Translations under genes and position numbers: made by a program | Shown here: positions 45,941-56,884 of the stretch, piece by piece | How the letters are laid out: each line of letters opens with the position of its first letter | Position numbering within the stretch: position 1 is the first letter of the stretch | The notes under the pieces: model-generated | What the model was told of the DNA's origin: nothing | The model's database searches: none | What the model saw: the letters and a program-made list of their open reading frames with translations, nothing else | Source of the DNA: Sanghuangporus weigelae | Lineage: Eukaryota > Basidiomycota > Agaricomycetes > Hymenochaetales > Hymenochaetaceae | NCBI GenBank assembly: GCA_033182465.1 | Contig: CP137328.1 | Coordinates: 1,054,001 to 1,118,000 of the forward strand | Reading direction: 5' to 3' | Length of the DNA: 64,000 bases

Positions 45941-46420
45941 CGTCGAACTGGATTCAAAATTATGAGAAACTTTCAGTAAAGGATATAAATTGCTAACGTA
46001 CAATTTTCTCAGTTTTATTGTCACGGAAAAACGTTGATACGTTGATGCTTTAAGAAATATTCGAGTAGATGGAATGCGAGCGAAAGGAGGAAAAAGCAGG
46101 TGCATATAGACCAAGCTTTCTGTTTTTTGGTGGATGACTCGAAAAACGAGCGTGACGCGTGCTCATGTCCAAACAAGGTACTTGTGACTACAAAGCGTCG
46201 ATCATCCCTGATTCGGAATCTGTGGCACTTCATGACTGACCTGACACTGCCTGCAGCCTCAAGAGCTGCGAGTCGGCGCAGCAACACCACAGGTTCACTC
46301 TCAACCTTCATCAGCTTCGAACAGCAGACTGATACTTTGATATTCTGGGTCTGAAATACTCTTGCAATATTGATTAACTCTGGCGTCAAGGATACCCTTT
46401 ACAATCAGCCATCATCAATA
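45941..46420. other. Divergent promoter region of arginyl-tRNA synthetase and the DnaJ gene
   Basis: About 480 bp between two genes running apart. Overlapping frames on both strands are shadows without family support. Confidence 0.45.
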
Positions 46421-48283
46421 ATGAGCGCTTATCCTATCCTGCCGTCTCGACCAATTTACCCTCATATCCAGTCCAAATGTTCGCGATGTAGCGTCGAACT
46501 CGAATTTCCTGTTCCAGAGCCCAAGCCAACGCCTGGTACGGTGCTGCCAGTCCGATGCTTCAAATGCCAAGGTATCATGAATTATCCCTACAAACCGGTA
46601 GAGCAGAATCACCGCAGTACTCCTAGTCAGCAGAACGCTGGGACGAATGACTCGTCGGGTTCATCAGGAGTCAGGAGAGGACGCAAGATCGGGACACAGG
46701 ATAACCCTATCGAAACAGAGTACTACGAGATCCTCGGGGTACCTGTCAACGCGACAGACGAAGAGATCAAGAAGGCATATCGTATGTGGCACATCTACTA
46801 TTTCTGCGCGTATAAAATGCTAAAGAATTATTATCTAGGAAGGCTTGCGATTAAACATCATCCAGACAAGAATCGGGATGACCCGACTGCTGAGGAACGA
46901 TTCAAGAAGATCGCTATTGCATACCAGACACTCTCGGACCCGGAGTTACGAAAGAAGTACAACGAGTTTGGCTCAAAGGAGAGTGCACCAGAAGGTGGCT
47001 TTGTCGACCCCGAAGAGGTGTTCTCGGCGATCTTTGGTGGCGAGCGCTTTGTCCCCATCATCGGCGAAATCAGTCTAGGAAAGGAGATGAAAGCGGCACT
47101 TCAAGAGGCCGATGAGTTCGAGGAAGGTGAGAGCGGGAAGAAACGGCTGCGGGATGAGAAGGGAAACGAGATTTTGAGTCCCGAGGAGAAGGCAAGAAAG
47201 GAAGAGAAAGCGCGAAAAGCGGCGGCTGAGGTGCGTTATACGTTTTGGCTTGTCCCCCCGACACCATGTTTTGTTCCTAGGAGCATTGTTGCTTACCGAT
47301 TTCCCTTTGTACACAGAAAGCGGCCGCACGGGAAGCTCGGGTTAAGAAACTTGTTGAAGAGCTTGAGCGCAAACTTAGCATATTCACCGAGTCTGCATCG
47401 GGACCGAATGATCGCGACGTTACCAACAGTTGGCGAGAAATTTGCGAACTCGAAGCAGAGTATGTCTTGTGTTTTCTGTTTTCGTTTCCTCTTGCTTTCC
47501 ATTTCTTCCACTCAGGTTCCGCTATTCTAGCGGTTAAACTCTTATGTTCTTCCATTTAATCCGATACTAATTTCCTAATGCTCGCAGGGAACTGAAAAAG
47601 GAGAGTTACGGGCTCGAGCTTCTACACACGGTTGGATTCGTGTATTCTTCCAAAGCGAAACATTACCTTGCTTCGAGCCGAAGTTTCATGGGAGTTGGCG
47701 GGTGGTTGCACAACGTACAAGGCAAATATCATGTCTTCTCAGAAACGTAAGTTTCAACTCCACTTATTTCAGAGATGAGAACTCAACTTGTATTAAAACT
47801 CTTTCTTTCTTCTCTCGGGAAAAATGAAAACTCAAACGCTGACACAACCTTGACTATCATAGATTCTCGACCCTCAAATCTGCGATTGAACTTAAGAGCG
47901 TGTTTGATCAGATCCAAGCAGCGGAGCGCGCAGGGAATCTCCCGCCCGAGGAGAAGAAGCGCCTCGAAGAAGCCGCGGCGGAAAAGGGTCTCCAAGCGCT
48001 CTTCAAAGGAGCGAAATTGGAGATAGAGAGCGTACTGAGAGAGACATGTGATCGCGTTTTGGGGAACCCGAACTTAACTCCGCTTCAGAGTCACTTACGT
48101 GCGCTGGCGTTGCAGATTATGGGTGAAGCGTATTTGAGAGCGAAGAGAGATGGAGAGGTTGGACCAGGCCAGAATGACTATATCAGGATGAATGCTAGTA
48201 CGAGTGCAAACTCTGCTTCGTTCGGTGGTGCGAGTGCGAGAGGCTATTCCGGGCAGGAGAGGTTTAAGACGAATCGGGGGTGA
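46421..48283 (+). CDS. DnaJ (Hsp40) cochaperone with C-terminal X domain, Caj1/Djp1-like
   Basis: Exons 46421-46781, 46839-47230, 47317-47459, 47588-47746 and 47863-48283; 1476 nt, 491 residues. The J domain ([20 protein letters not shown] to YNEFG, about 103-168) has the HPD tripeptide in KHHPDKN, rebuilt across intron 1. The DnaJ-X region follows: [39 protein letters not shown] and later [19 protein letters not shown]. The N-terminus has two CxxC pairs (CSRC and CFKC) about 27 residues apart in a Pro-rich segment, possibly a small zinc knot that yeast Caj1 and Djp1 lack as far as I recall. Such proteins stimulate Hsp70 ATPase; Djp1 helps peroxisomal and mitochondrial import. The specific role here is inferred. 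Confidence 0.9.
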
Positions 48284-49028
48284 TGTACATTCCTTCAGAA
48301 GGATGTGGATCGACAAATCGTTACCCCACGTAGATGTGATTGAAGATGCGAGACTGTAGCATACATATTTTCTGTCAGAGGCAATATATTGTATTGTAGA
48401 ACAATAATCTGACAAGCTACGTGTTTGTTTGTTGATTCACCGACTTTTTCTCGCATCTATCTGTAATGTGCAAGATACGTCATATAACATCGGGTGAAGT
48501 AATGGTGCATCTGAATCTCTAGTTGATCAAAGCATACCCGTAAATAGCATTGTCATGATCGTCGAGATTACCTTCTTCAGTTGGAGATTAAGATCTGGTG
48601 AGGACTGAGTGGCGGACTTCTAATTGAGCTGCTCGGAAATTTCTTGAAAAGCGGGGTACTCGAACAAGAACGGGCTCTTCAGTCCGCCTGTGAGGCTGAC
48701 ATCCAACCAATAGCACAAATATCCAATAGGCGAGCTGCACGAATGATGACTTCATTGATGAATGCATTTTCATGTCATCCTCCCCTCGCAAATTAACAGC
48801 ACGTTCCGGTGTTCGACCCGAAAACAACAAGCGTCTCATTCATCAAATCAAACCAAGGCGATTGCATACAACATGTAGACAATAGATCAAATCATCAGAC
48901 GGAGACGCCACAGACGCTCAGGAATCATAACAAAGCGGACTCGCAGATACAGAAAATATCATGATACCCGAAAATCACCGTAAGTGAGTGCCTGGCCCCG
49001 TCTCTCGTAATTGTCGAGTCGAGCTGGC
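48284..49028. other. Convergent intergenic region
   Basis: About 0.75 kb between the 3' ends of the DnaJ gene and hydrophobin 1. No gene recognised. Confidence 0.45.
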
Positions 49029-49526
49029 TCAGAGGGAGACACCAACTGGAACACATCCAAGCGCAACAGCACCTAGATAGCATACGAGACACGTAAATCA
49101 CACGACGAAAATGCAAGAAAGTAGCTGACCGTGGCTGGTGTCTTCACAGCAGACGGGGCTAGCGGAGCAGCTTGCACTTCCTACACCGATGACCTAACTT
49201 CGACGTCTGAGTTCCATGACTGCGTGAAGTAAGGAAGCAACTTACGGAGATCGGGGAGCAACCGACGCCGACCGGGACGTCGACACCTTGGGCGACAATG
49301 CCGAGAAGACCAAGAAGGCTCGCGATATCAGGTGAACCAGCGTTCTGAACGCTGTCGCAGCACTGCAGAGAGCCCGTGTCACACTAAAATAAGGACGAGT
49401 AGCATGGTAAGCCGTTGCACGACGACGATTTCTTTGTGAGAACGATGAATTACGAACCTGGGCCATCGCGGGAGTGGCGACCGCAAGGAGGGCAACAGTA
49501 GCAAAAGAAGCAAGTTTAGCGAACAT
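49029..49526 (-). CDS. Class I hydrophobin 1
   Basis: Small secreted protein that self-assembles at air-water interfaces on hyphae and fruiting bodies. Exons in gene order: 49526-49458, 49383-49246, 49193-49130 and 49072-49029; 315 nt, 104 residues. Signal peptide MFAKLASFATVALLAVATPA, then the eight-cysteine pattern: C-x6-CC (CDTGSLQCC), a long loop to GVGCSPIS, then CSASPVCC, and a last Cys in VALGCVPVGVSL. The hydrophobic SLLGLLGIVAQGVDVPVGVG is the class I loop. The four-exon layout and the exon 2 and 3 lengths (138 and 64 nt) equal those of the hydrophobin at 52850, so the two are paralogs. Confidence 0.92.
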
Positions 49527-49616
49527 ATTTGACAGAAAAAAGTTCTTGGGTTATTGAGTGCGTAGAACGACGAGTAGATACAGTCGACTGTCGAATCAAG
49601 CCTTGAAATCTTCACA

Positions 49617-49623
49617 TTTTATA
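49617..49623 (-). promoter_or_regulatory. TATA box of hydrophobin 1
   Basis: TATAAAA on the minus strand, 91 nt before the ATG at 49526, matching the spacing at the paralog. Confidence 0.6.
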
Positions 49624-49649
49624 TGGTGAGGTACTGGTCTGTGCGTTCG

Positions 49650-52600
49650 ACAAAAGGTCTCGCATTGTTCTGTGGAAGAGAATCGAATTGTATTACTGTC
49701 CGACCAACGCACATCCTTCACAGTGGAGCAGAATAAGTCAAGTAATGAGCGCGGCGAATCGGATTCTCTTCTCGTACTATTATTGAAGGACAGGGGAAGC
49801 AAATAGCAAGTCGTGAGAGCATAATGATAGTGCCGAAGGAGAACCGAAAGTAGAACAACTTGGTTGTAACGATACGAAACCAGAAGATGAGAACCCGGAT
49901 GCAGAGCTTAGTGCCTTGGAGCTGTCAAGAAGCAGAAATAGTGATCGATTGTATAGCTACGCAGCCTCGTGGACTCCGTATTATTCTCTTGATTCACTTA
50001 ACGGAGTCAGGCGGAACCCTGGTCATGTTAGTGGGGTTTGAGAGGGACGAAGGTCGCCACCTTGCATCACACAACAGAGAGCATTGCCATCCCCGACGGG
50101 CTCGTTGGGATTTTGAGAATGTGATTTGGCTCTTTGCTGTCGGACGACGACTCATTTTCTTACCGAGAGTTGATGGTCATCGTGGTTTGAGCAGAAGGAA
50201 GAGATCCTGACTGTGTGAATTACCAGATATGGACTGATCTGCGGGCGATCCTCAGGACAATTCCTTCCGTGCATCGTAGCTTTTCTCTACCCCAATTCGA
50301 TACCGACGAGCCTCGGGACAGAACAAAGAAGTTCATGAAAAACATGACACTCTCAAACCTCGGACTGAAGCGCAATGAAGTTTCTTCTATCATCGAGGGC
50401 TTTTCAATATGGACTCTGCACTCTACTTCTCCCGTTCTCGAGTTTTCCGCAGCTCCTGCTCTCCTGAAAGCTCGGGACCTGATGCTCAATCTAGCCATAT
50501 GTTCACCTGGTGCTTGCTCCAAGGGATCCTCAAGAGAATGTCATATTTTCGTCGGATACCAGTGAAGACGAGATGTTATACTTCTCTTGACCGCTAATGA
50601 CCAATCCGCGATGGGCCAACTGCGGTCTCATAGGTGTGTCATTTCACTTTTCAGCCCGCGATTTGTACTTATTGCGGCGTCATATTTGTTCCTTCTACGA
50701 GCGTCGGAAGAACTCCATTGTGCACGCTCAGCCAAGAGTGGATGACGGTGGTCCATATTATTCCTCGCCTGGTAGCCAATGCCATTTTCCCAGTCTATGC
50801 TGTTAGACACTTCTCCAAATGCGAGCCAATGAGCGCTGGCATATCGACAACCTGATGAGCCCTTCATAGTTTCTTCCCGGCCGAAACCTATGGCTTCTCT
50901 ATTCTTCTTCCGCAAACAGTGTGCTTCTCCACTCTCTGACACCTCTAAAGACAGCGAGATCCCTCTTTTCCGGAACTGCGACATTGCCGCATCGATTGTA
51001 TAGAATATCGCATCATCTTCACCATCTAATTCTGTAAAATCAGACCTCCTGTTACGCATCGACGACGATTCAGTCACCATCACACGCCACTTATATCATC
51101 TGCCAATAAGGCGACTCAGTCTTGTCATATACCACCAGGAGACTGCCTTTCGCCTCATTGTATAACTTCAAATACTGTTGGTGCACGGTTTTCAACGCGT
51201 GACGACGCAGACAAATGGTCCGCGGACACCCTGAGCATGGGACAAAGCCTCTGGACTTTCTACGTCTTCTGCACCAAAGTTTTCGTCCGTCTTCGAAAAG
51301 TGAATAGCATTCAGAAATACCAGGCTTACCTTTACTTATACTTATTCGCACTGCTAGACTCTTCAACCATCTCAGTTCAATACTTCCATCTCAACATGGA
51401 TATTTATTCGGGAGTCCGATTCTATCTTTCTTGTGGAAGGGGCTAATTCATTAGCATCCCGAACTATCAGCGCCCTCCGAAGGAATGATTTCAGTTTTTC
51501 TGATTTGAATCTGAAAATTGCGGCGTTGGACCCTGTAAGCGGCGATATGGCGACGCAAAGAAGTGCACAAAGGAAATATCCGATCGGTGAGTCTCATGAT
51601 GGCGAACCGGCATGAAGATACTAGTCCGATTCACCTAATAAGTGCGAACGACAGTTTCCTTTTGATTTCGCTCGATTGGCGCTTTAATCATCGGGATAAA
51701 ACTGAAGGATACTCTCGAAAGAGAATCTTAGGGATGGTAAGCAGTCGGTTGTGTTGCTCGATTGATAAGAGTATCAGAAATAACCCAAGGCTAAACGTGT
51801 GTTGGGGCATGCGCGGAGATGACATTCTACGATTCATTTTGTACTCGTAACGCATACACACGGGCTGTGCACCGTCTTTTCGTTTACTTCATTTACATTT
51901 TATCTCATGACAACTTTTGGATGTAGATTTTTCCTGACGATGTGACTGCAAGTACACTCGTGTCTGCCCACAAAAGTATCACAACGAAAATTGTTGTGAA
52001 GTGGCCGTGTTCTTAGGGTGCTCCTGTTATAGACCATATCATCAAGTAATCACCGTCAGAACGAAGATTAGTATCAGGCGACATCGTCTTATGCTGCAGT
52101 GGGGCCCTGCAGGATCTACCAGAATATATCCAGGGCAACTTCTCACAACATCTTCTTTAATCACGGAAGCGGGTTTCTTTCGCGACCGGATGGCATGTGG
52201 TGACTTGCCTCGCAGCCGCCTTCTTAAGGTGGTATAATTAACAAAGAATCGCCAGAAATAGCCGTTTTAAGTTGAGAGGATGAGGAGCGGAGAATTCAAT
52301 TCACTTCGACGACCCCCGCCCTGGATGTGCTCTTCCCGTCGGTCCGTATCAAATGCTTACATTCCGTAATCATAGAAATGATTATTTCCCTCTCAGGACC
52401 TTCCAACCTTGTATAATTCTGTCCGATTCCTTTGAGGAAGCGGCCATGGGGTGAGGTGCAATTTTTAGGGCATTTTGTCGGCTGCTTCTAAGCTCCAAGG
52501 CACAGAATAAACCAACTGCTCACATTGATTGTTATTTGTGACCAGATCCATGAGGCAGGCGCATTATTCCGCTTTCTCGATTCGTGAATGTTTTCCGTAT

Positions 52601-52740
52601 ATTCTCCGAATGTCGGAACTGATCAACTTTGTTCAACCTGATGCTCAGAATAATCACTCCACTTGGAAGATGAACGGAGTAGCCAATGACAACGTACTGC
52701 AAGTTCTGGTGTGCTACGTCAGGGGTGTTTGAAACGCGCT
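49650..52740. other. Shared upstream region of the divergent hydrophobins, no confident gene
   Basis: About 3.1 kb. Frames at 49860-50210, 50215-50565, 50628-51083 (minus) and 51091-51366 (minus) show no domain, signal peptide or convincing splice partners. It may hold long regulatory regions, which developmentally controlled hydrophobin genes often have, or decayed genes. Confidence 0.4.
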
Positions 52741-52749
52741 GGTTCACAG

Positions 52750-52756
52750 TATAAAA
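52750..52756 (+). promoter_or_regulatory. TATA box of hydrophobin 2
   Basis: TATAAAA, 94 nt from its end to the ATG at 52850. Confidence 0.65.
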
Positions 52757-52849
52757 GAGCAGCGGTTTTGCTGGTTTTCTCTAGCAGTCGAACAGACCAG
52801 CTTTATTCTATCCTCTTCATTTCTCTAACCCCTCTACTTTGAACCAAAC

Positions 52850-53348
52850 ATGTTTGTCAAACTTATCGTTTTTGCCTCCCTTGCCCTCCTTGCGGTCGCC
52901 ACCCCCATGCCCGGCGGTGAGCCTGCCAGCTCGGTAAGAACAGCCCTTTCAGAGAAGCACATATATATTCTAATTTCTCTTGTCCTAGTGCTCAACTGCA
53001 CCTATTCAATGCTGTGATAGCGTGCAGCCTGCGGGAAGTGACGATGCAAGCAAGGAGTTGGGTCTGCTCGGCATCATTGTTCAAGGTCTTGATGTCCCCA
53101 TCGGACTTACTTGCACCCCTGTTACGGTACGCAGCGTATAGCCAAATACAAGTCAATAACCTGACGTGCAATATGTCTAGGTTGTTGGAACCGGAAGCTC
53201 TGGATGCAGTGCCAACCCGGTCTGCTGTGAGGACAACAGCCACGGTGAGCATATATCTGGAAGCCTACATTTAAATGCCCACAATTTGACTATGCCTGAA
53301 GGTGGACTCGTTGCCATCGGTTGTGTTCCCGTTGATCTGAGCCTCTGA
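52850..53348 (+). CDS. Class I hydrophobin 2
   Basis: Exons 52850-52933, 52989-53126, 53181-53244 and 53302-53348; 333 nt, 110 residues. Signal peptide MFVKLIVFASLALLAVATP, a short linker GGEPASS, then CSTAPIQCC, the hydrophobic ELGLLGIIVQGLDVPIGL, TCTPVT, CSANPVCC and the final Cys in GCVPVDLSL. Cysteine spacing is as in class I hydrophobins. Paralogous to the gene at 49029-49526 and transcribed away from it; the second Cys block carries more acidic residues (GSDDASKE). It likely coats a different surface or acts at a different stage, which is inference. Confidence 0.92.
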
Positions 53349-54738
53349 ATCGGGAAGGTTATGCGTTAAGGACTTACCGTGCTTTTCTGATAAATAGTTC
53401 GTTTGGGGTCGCCGATCCTGTGCCCACCGTCCCTTGAATGCGCGTTTCGTTTGCATCCTAGTTTCCGAGTCGTTGAATGTATGTTGATTCTGTACGCTTT
53501 AAATCATCCGGTGGCAACTCTTGCTTCATGAACATTATCTAAATAAGCTCTTTAAAGCGACCTAGTGTCAGCACTATCTGAAGCATGTTAATTTTAACAG
53601 GATCCGACGCGTAAATCTTTCGCATCGCGTAAACTTCACACCTTGACGGGTGAGAACAAAATTGAAATCTCGGAGCCGAAGCTATGTTTAGGATAAACTT
53701 CTATAGTGTTAGGCTTACCTTCCTTGTCTTGTCTAAAGGGTATCTCAAGAGCATGTTACAAGTTGACCAAAAGTCGGATTCGGAACCCACGGATGCGCTG
53801 TGTATATTATTCCTGACGATGCTGTTTCATTATTCGGATTACCGGCTGAGGGTAAACTCTAGACACCGTGGATAGCGGCGCTACAGTCGCCAGACTGGTA
53901 ACTCCGAATTTCAAAATTTCCTATGAAGCAATGCCGATGGGAGCCTTTATTTTTATAATCTGATGCAAACCTGTGAAATCATGCTCCATAAGGGCGAAGA
54001 GTATCCGTTACGTCTCGCACATATGGCTTCATGGGAGTCCGAGTTTGGAGAGTTACGCAACCGGAGGAAACGCGCATATAATCCGCCATGTCCTATGCAA
54101 GTTTCGCAAGGCCGTCAGCACTATCGTAAAGCGATAAGGCCCATCCATCAGTACGGATGAATTTGAAATAAATCCATGTCCTTTTGGCCATCGAGCCAAC
54201 CGGTTTTGAAATGCAAATAAGGTTTTAAAAAAGTCTAGATTACTCACCTCATGGACGTTTCACAACAATTCTTTGAGAGGCGCTGAGCTACATGAGCACG
54301 ACGATCGTATAAAACTGGGCAGAGGGAGATTTCTGTATGGTTGATGTTTGCCCGCTGTATCGCCCTTTCGTGTGCCTGTGTATCCGCATTTCGATCCGGA
54401 ACGACATTGTCGCTGAAACAGTGATCGAAAAAAGAAAGGGAATGGAAGCTGTCATACTGCCAGAACGGCAATCTACCTTTATATTCCTGTGGAGATCTCA
54501 GATACCTGCAAGTCAGGGCCGGCGCCCTTTGTGATTTACATAAGTCAACATCTCAGTAAAAGCGTCACTGAAATCAGCCTATATAGATCGTTGTTTTAAC
54601 TATGTTGGTGGGGAACTTAATGAGCGCCACGAAGACATGTACGGTTGAGTACATTTGTAGGAAATGCGATCAAGAAGCCGTGCCAAACAGTTTCACGATG
54701 TCTCGCACGCAGATAAACCGGGAGGGTTTAAGGATAGA
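53349..54738. other. Intergenic region, no gene seen
   Basis: About 1.4 kb. Small frames at 53684-53875, 53963-54160 and 54337-54534 are not supported by motif or splicing. Confidence 0.4.
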
Positions 54739-55307
54739 TTAGCCGTAATGCACGTACCCCTTTCCCTCGAAAGCATGGCAGACACGAGTCGGCTTTCTAG
54801 AGAATCGCTTTTTCGAGGTTGCATAGCACCGTTTGTTCTGTTCGGACTTCGATAAGCGAGCTGTGATACGAATTCCTGGCACGGACGTCTTGACATAATC
54901 AAGAGACACGATGCAATGGTAATAACGAACAGAAATCGAGCCGTTTAGTGCATCACGGAGATTTCGAGGTGCTTGTTGAGTTTGGGAGAGACTGATCGAA
55001 TGGGACATAGAATTGTCCGTTTCATCTCGTAAGAGGTATCGCCGAGGTTCTTTAGCTAGGGGGGCAACAGTGTCACTGCCACGCAGGATCAACACGAGTA
55101 CCCGCTTATCAAGGCAAGATTTGTTTTTCCAAGTCTGACCGGAATCATCTTTCTCCAAGAGGGATAGAAGACAGCATTGATGCAACACTCACCTTTCTGT
55201 ATATATACCAAATAGAATTGACTTAATCCGACCCATCGAGACTCGCTAACAAGCTCCTCATTCGCGTCATCGAGAAAACGAACTGTGTATCCAAGCTCCG
55301 GACGCAT
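54739..55307 (-). CDS. Hypothetical two-exon gene, low confidence
   Basis: A possible protein of 174 residues from exons 55307-55193 and 55148-54739, joined over a 44 nt GT-AG intron (GTGAGT donor). It starts MRPELGYTVRFLDDANEELV. No domain, signal peptide or membrane segment is recognised; the C-terminal 40 residues are basic. The second exon is one long open frame, unusual for non-coding DNA here, but that is the only support. It could be a fragment of a larger, decayed gene extending upstream. Confidence 0.3.
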
Positions 55308-56884
55308 TCAATGGAGTCGATTTCAACAAGTAATATAACTTCATCGTTCATCTTGACCTACCTTGCGGCCGCCCACTCCTCACATTTCGTAGAGATTGGT
55401 GAGTCATATCATGTCTGGCAACGCTACAGAGCAAAATGGTGACCGTTGACGAAAAGACTCGACGTCGTGTTTGAACTGACGTGAGCCAGAGACAAGACGA
55501 CCTATGGCTACGGTGGTCTTGGGTTAGTACAGTGTCTTTGGATATCAACTTCCGAGCGAAGATGCTAATTAAAGCCATTTTATAGACACTTTAGACAAGA
55601 CGGTAGACATTCCTGTCAGTTATCCAACGGAGTCACGCGCAGAACTCCACAACGATTTCGTCATTGTCTTGTTAAAGAAAGCTAGGATTTGCTCTTGTCT
55701 GTATTGGATTTGATGAATAATAACGTGCGCGATGTCTAGTAGAGTAGATAGAATTTAGATGGATTGGCCTCACCAAGCAGGTGGGCATTCGTAATCCAGC
55801 TTTCCGTGTGTTCCTGAACGTCGTGACTAGTTAATCCTCATTTTCCCGAACTGAATTTATTACCAGCGACTCGCGTTTTCGGCTTCGCCGAAAACCCTGC
55901 TGGCCATAAATCCTAGTCTTTGTTACCGGTTATTCTGTCTATCCAACTTGATATAAATCCAACACATCAGTTGTAAACTTGAAGTCAGGTGCACTGATTT
56001 GTGCATGTACAGAAATAAGAAAATAAAAGGAACTCCATTGAGCTTATCTGGCCTGTTCATATGTGGCAGAAACTTTCACAGCTTTACTCAAATTAATCAG
56101 TTCAATGGGACATACTGAATTGGATTGTGCAAGGAAGAACAGACTTTTTGGATGCTGATTGGCACTTTGTTCATTGCCTACATGTCCGAAGTTTTCCTAG
56201 TTTCTTCCTTTTTTCCAGCAAGACTTGAATAGTGCTTTGGCTGATGAGCACATCCATGTAATGCATACATGCTTTAAGTTTCCCTGCTTTTTTTCTGTTT
56301 CCTTTCCCTCAAGGAATGAATTTAATGTGTTGATGAAGTGGTGTGGAGGCAGATCGATCCGCAGATCACCGGCGATCAAGTTCCTTAATGTAGTAGAATC
56401 ACCTTGGCATCACGCGAGAAAAAGAAGCGCTCAAATTCAAGGTCCGAATTTAGTCAGCGGTGGCTGTGTAGAAACCGGCGTATTGTTTTTTTTTTTAAAT
56501 ATTAAGATATAATCATAAGCCATCTGATGCACCATGCACTGCGATTCGATGTATTTGGTTGGTTCACCCAACTCTTCAACTTAAAAAAGTACCTTAGTTC
56601 ACAGGAAAGCGAAGTAATTTTTCCACATTCTGGCAGGATGGCAAGACAGAAGCAAAACATGTTCAATGATGTTGATTCGATACGCGATGATTGGTGCGGT
56701 TAATGTTACGTAAAGACTGACTAGTTTCCTCCGACAGATATCGGGCAGTTCTCTTTGCTTTCTTGACTGAATCAATATCTGCTTCTCTTTCTCATCATCT
56801 GATGCGCAGTTCAGAGCTATGAGAAATCTGTTGTTGGAAGTCTCTTTCGGTCTATAGATTGCCTTTCAGAAAGGCCGGGCTCAG
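55308..56884. other. Intergenic region, no gene seen
   Basis: About 1.6 kb, AT-rich after 55900. Contains a small perfect palindrome at 55875-55895 (9 bp arms GTTTTCGGC and GCCGAAAAC around TTC). Frames at 55348-55578 (minus) and 56225-56512 lack support. Confidence 0.4.

Noticed and set aside
49860-51366. Several frames of 90-150 codons on both strands between the hydrophobins
   Set aside because: No motif, no signal peptide, no splice-consistent extension and unclear starts; not enough for a gene call.
55875-55895. Small GC-rich palindrome as a terminator or element end
   Set aside because: Nine-base arms around TTC can arise by chance and no gene end or duplication is associated with it.
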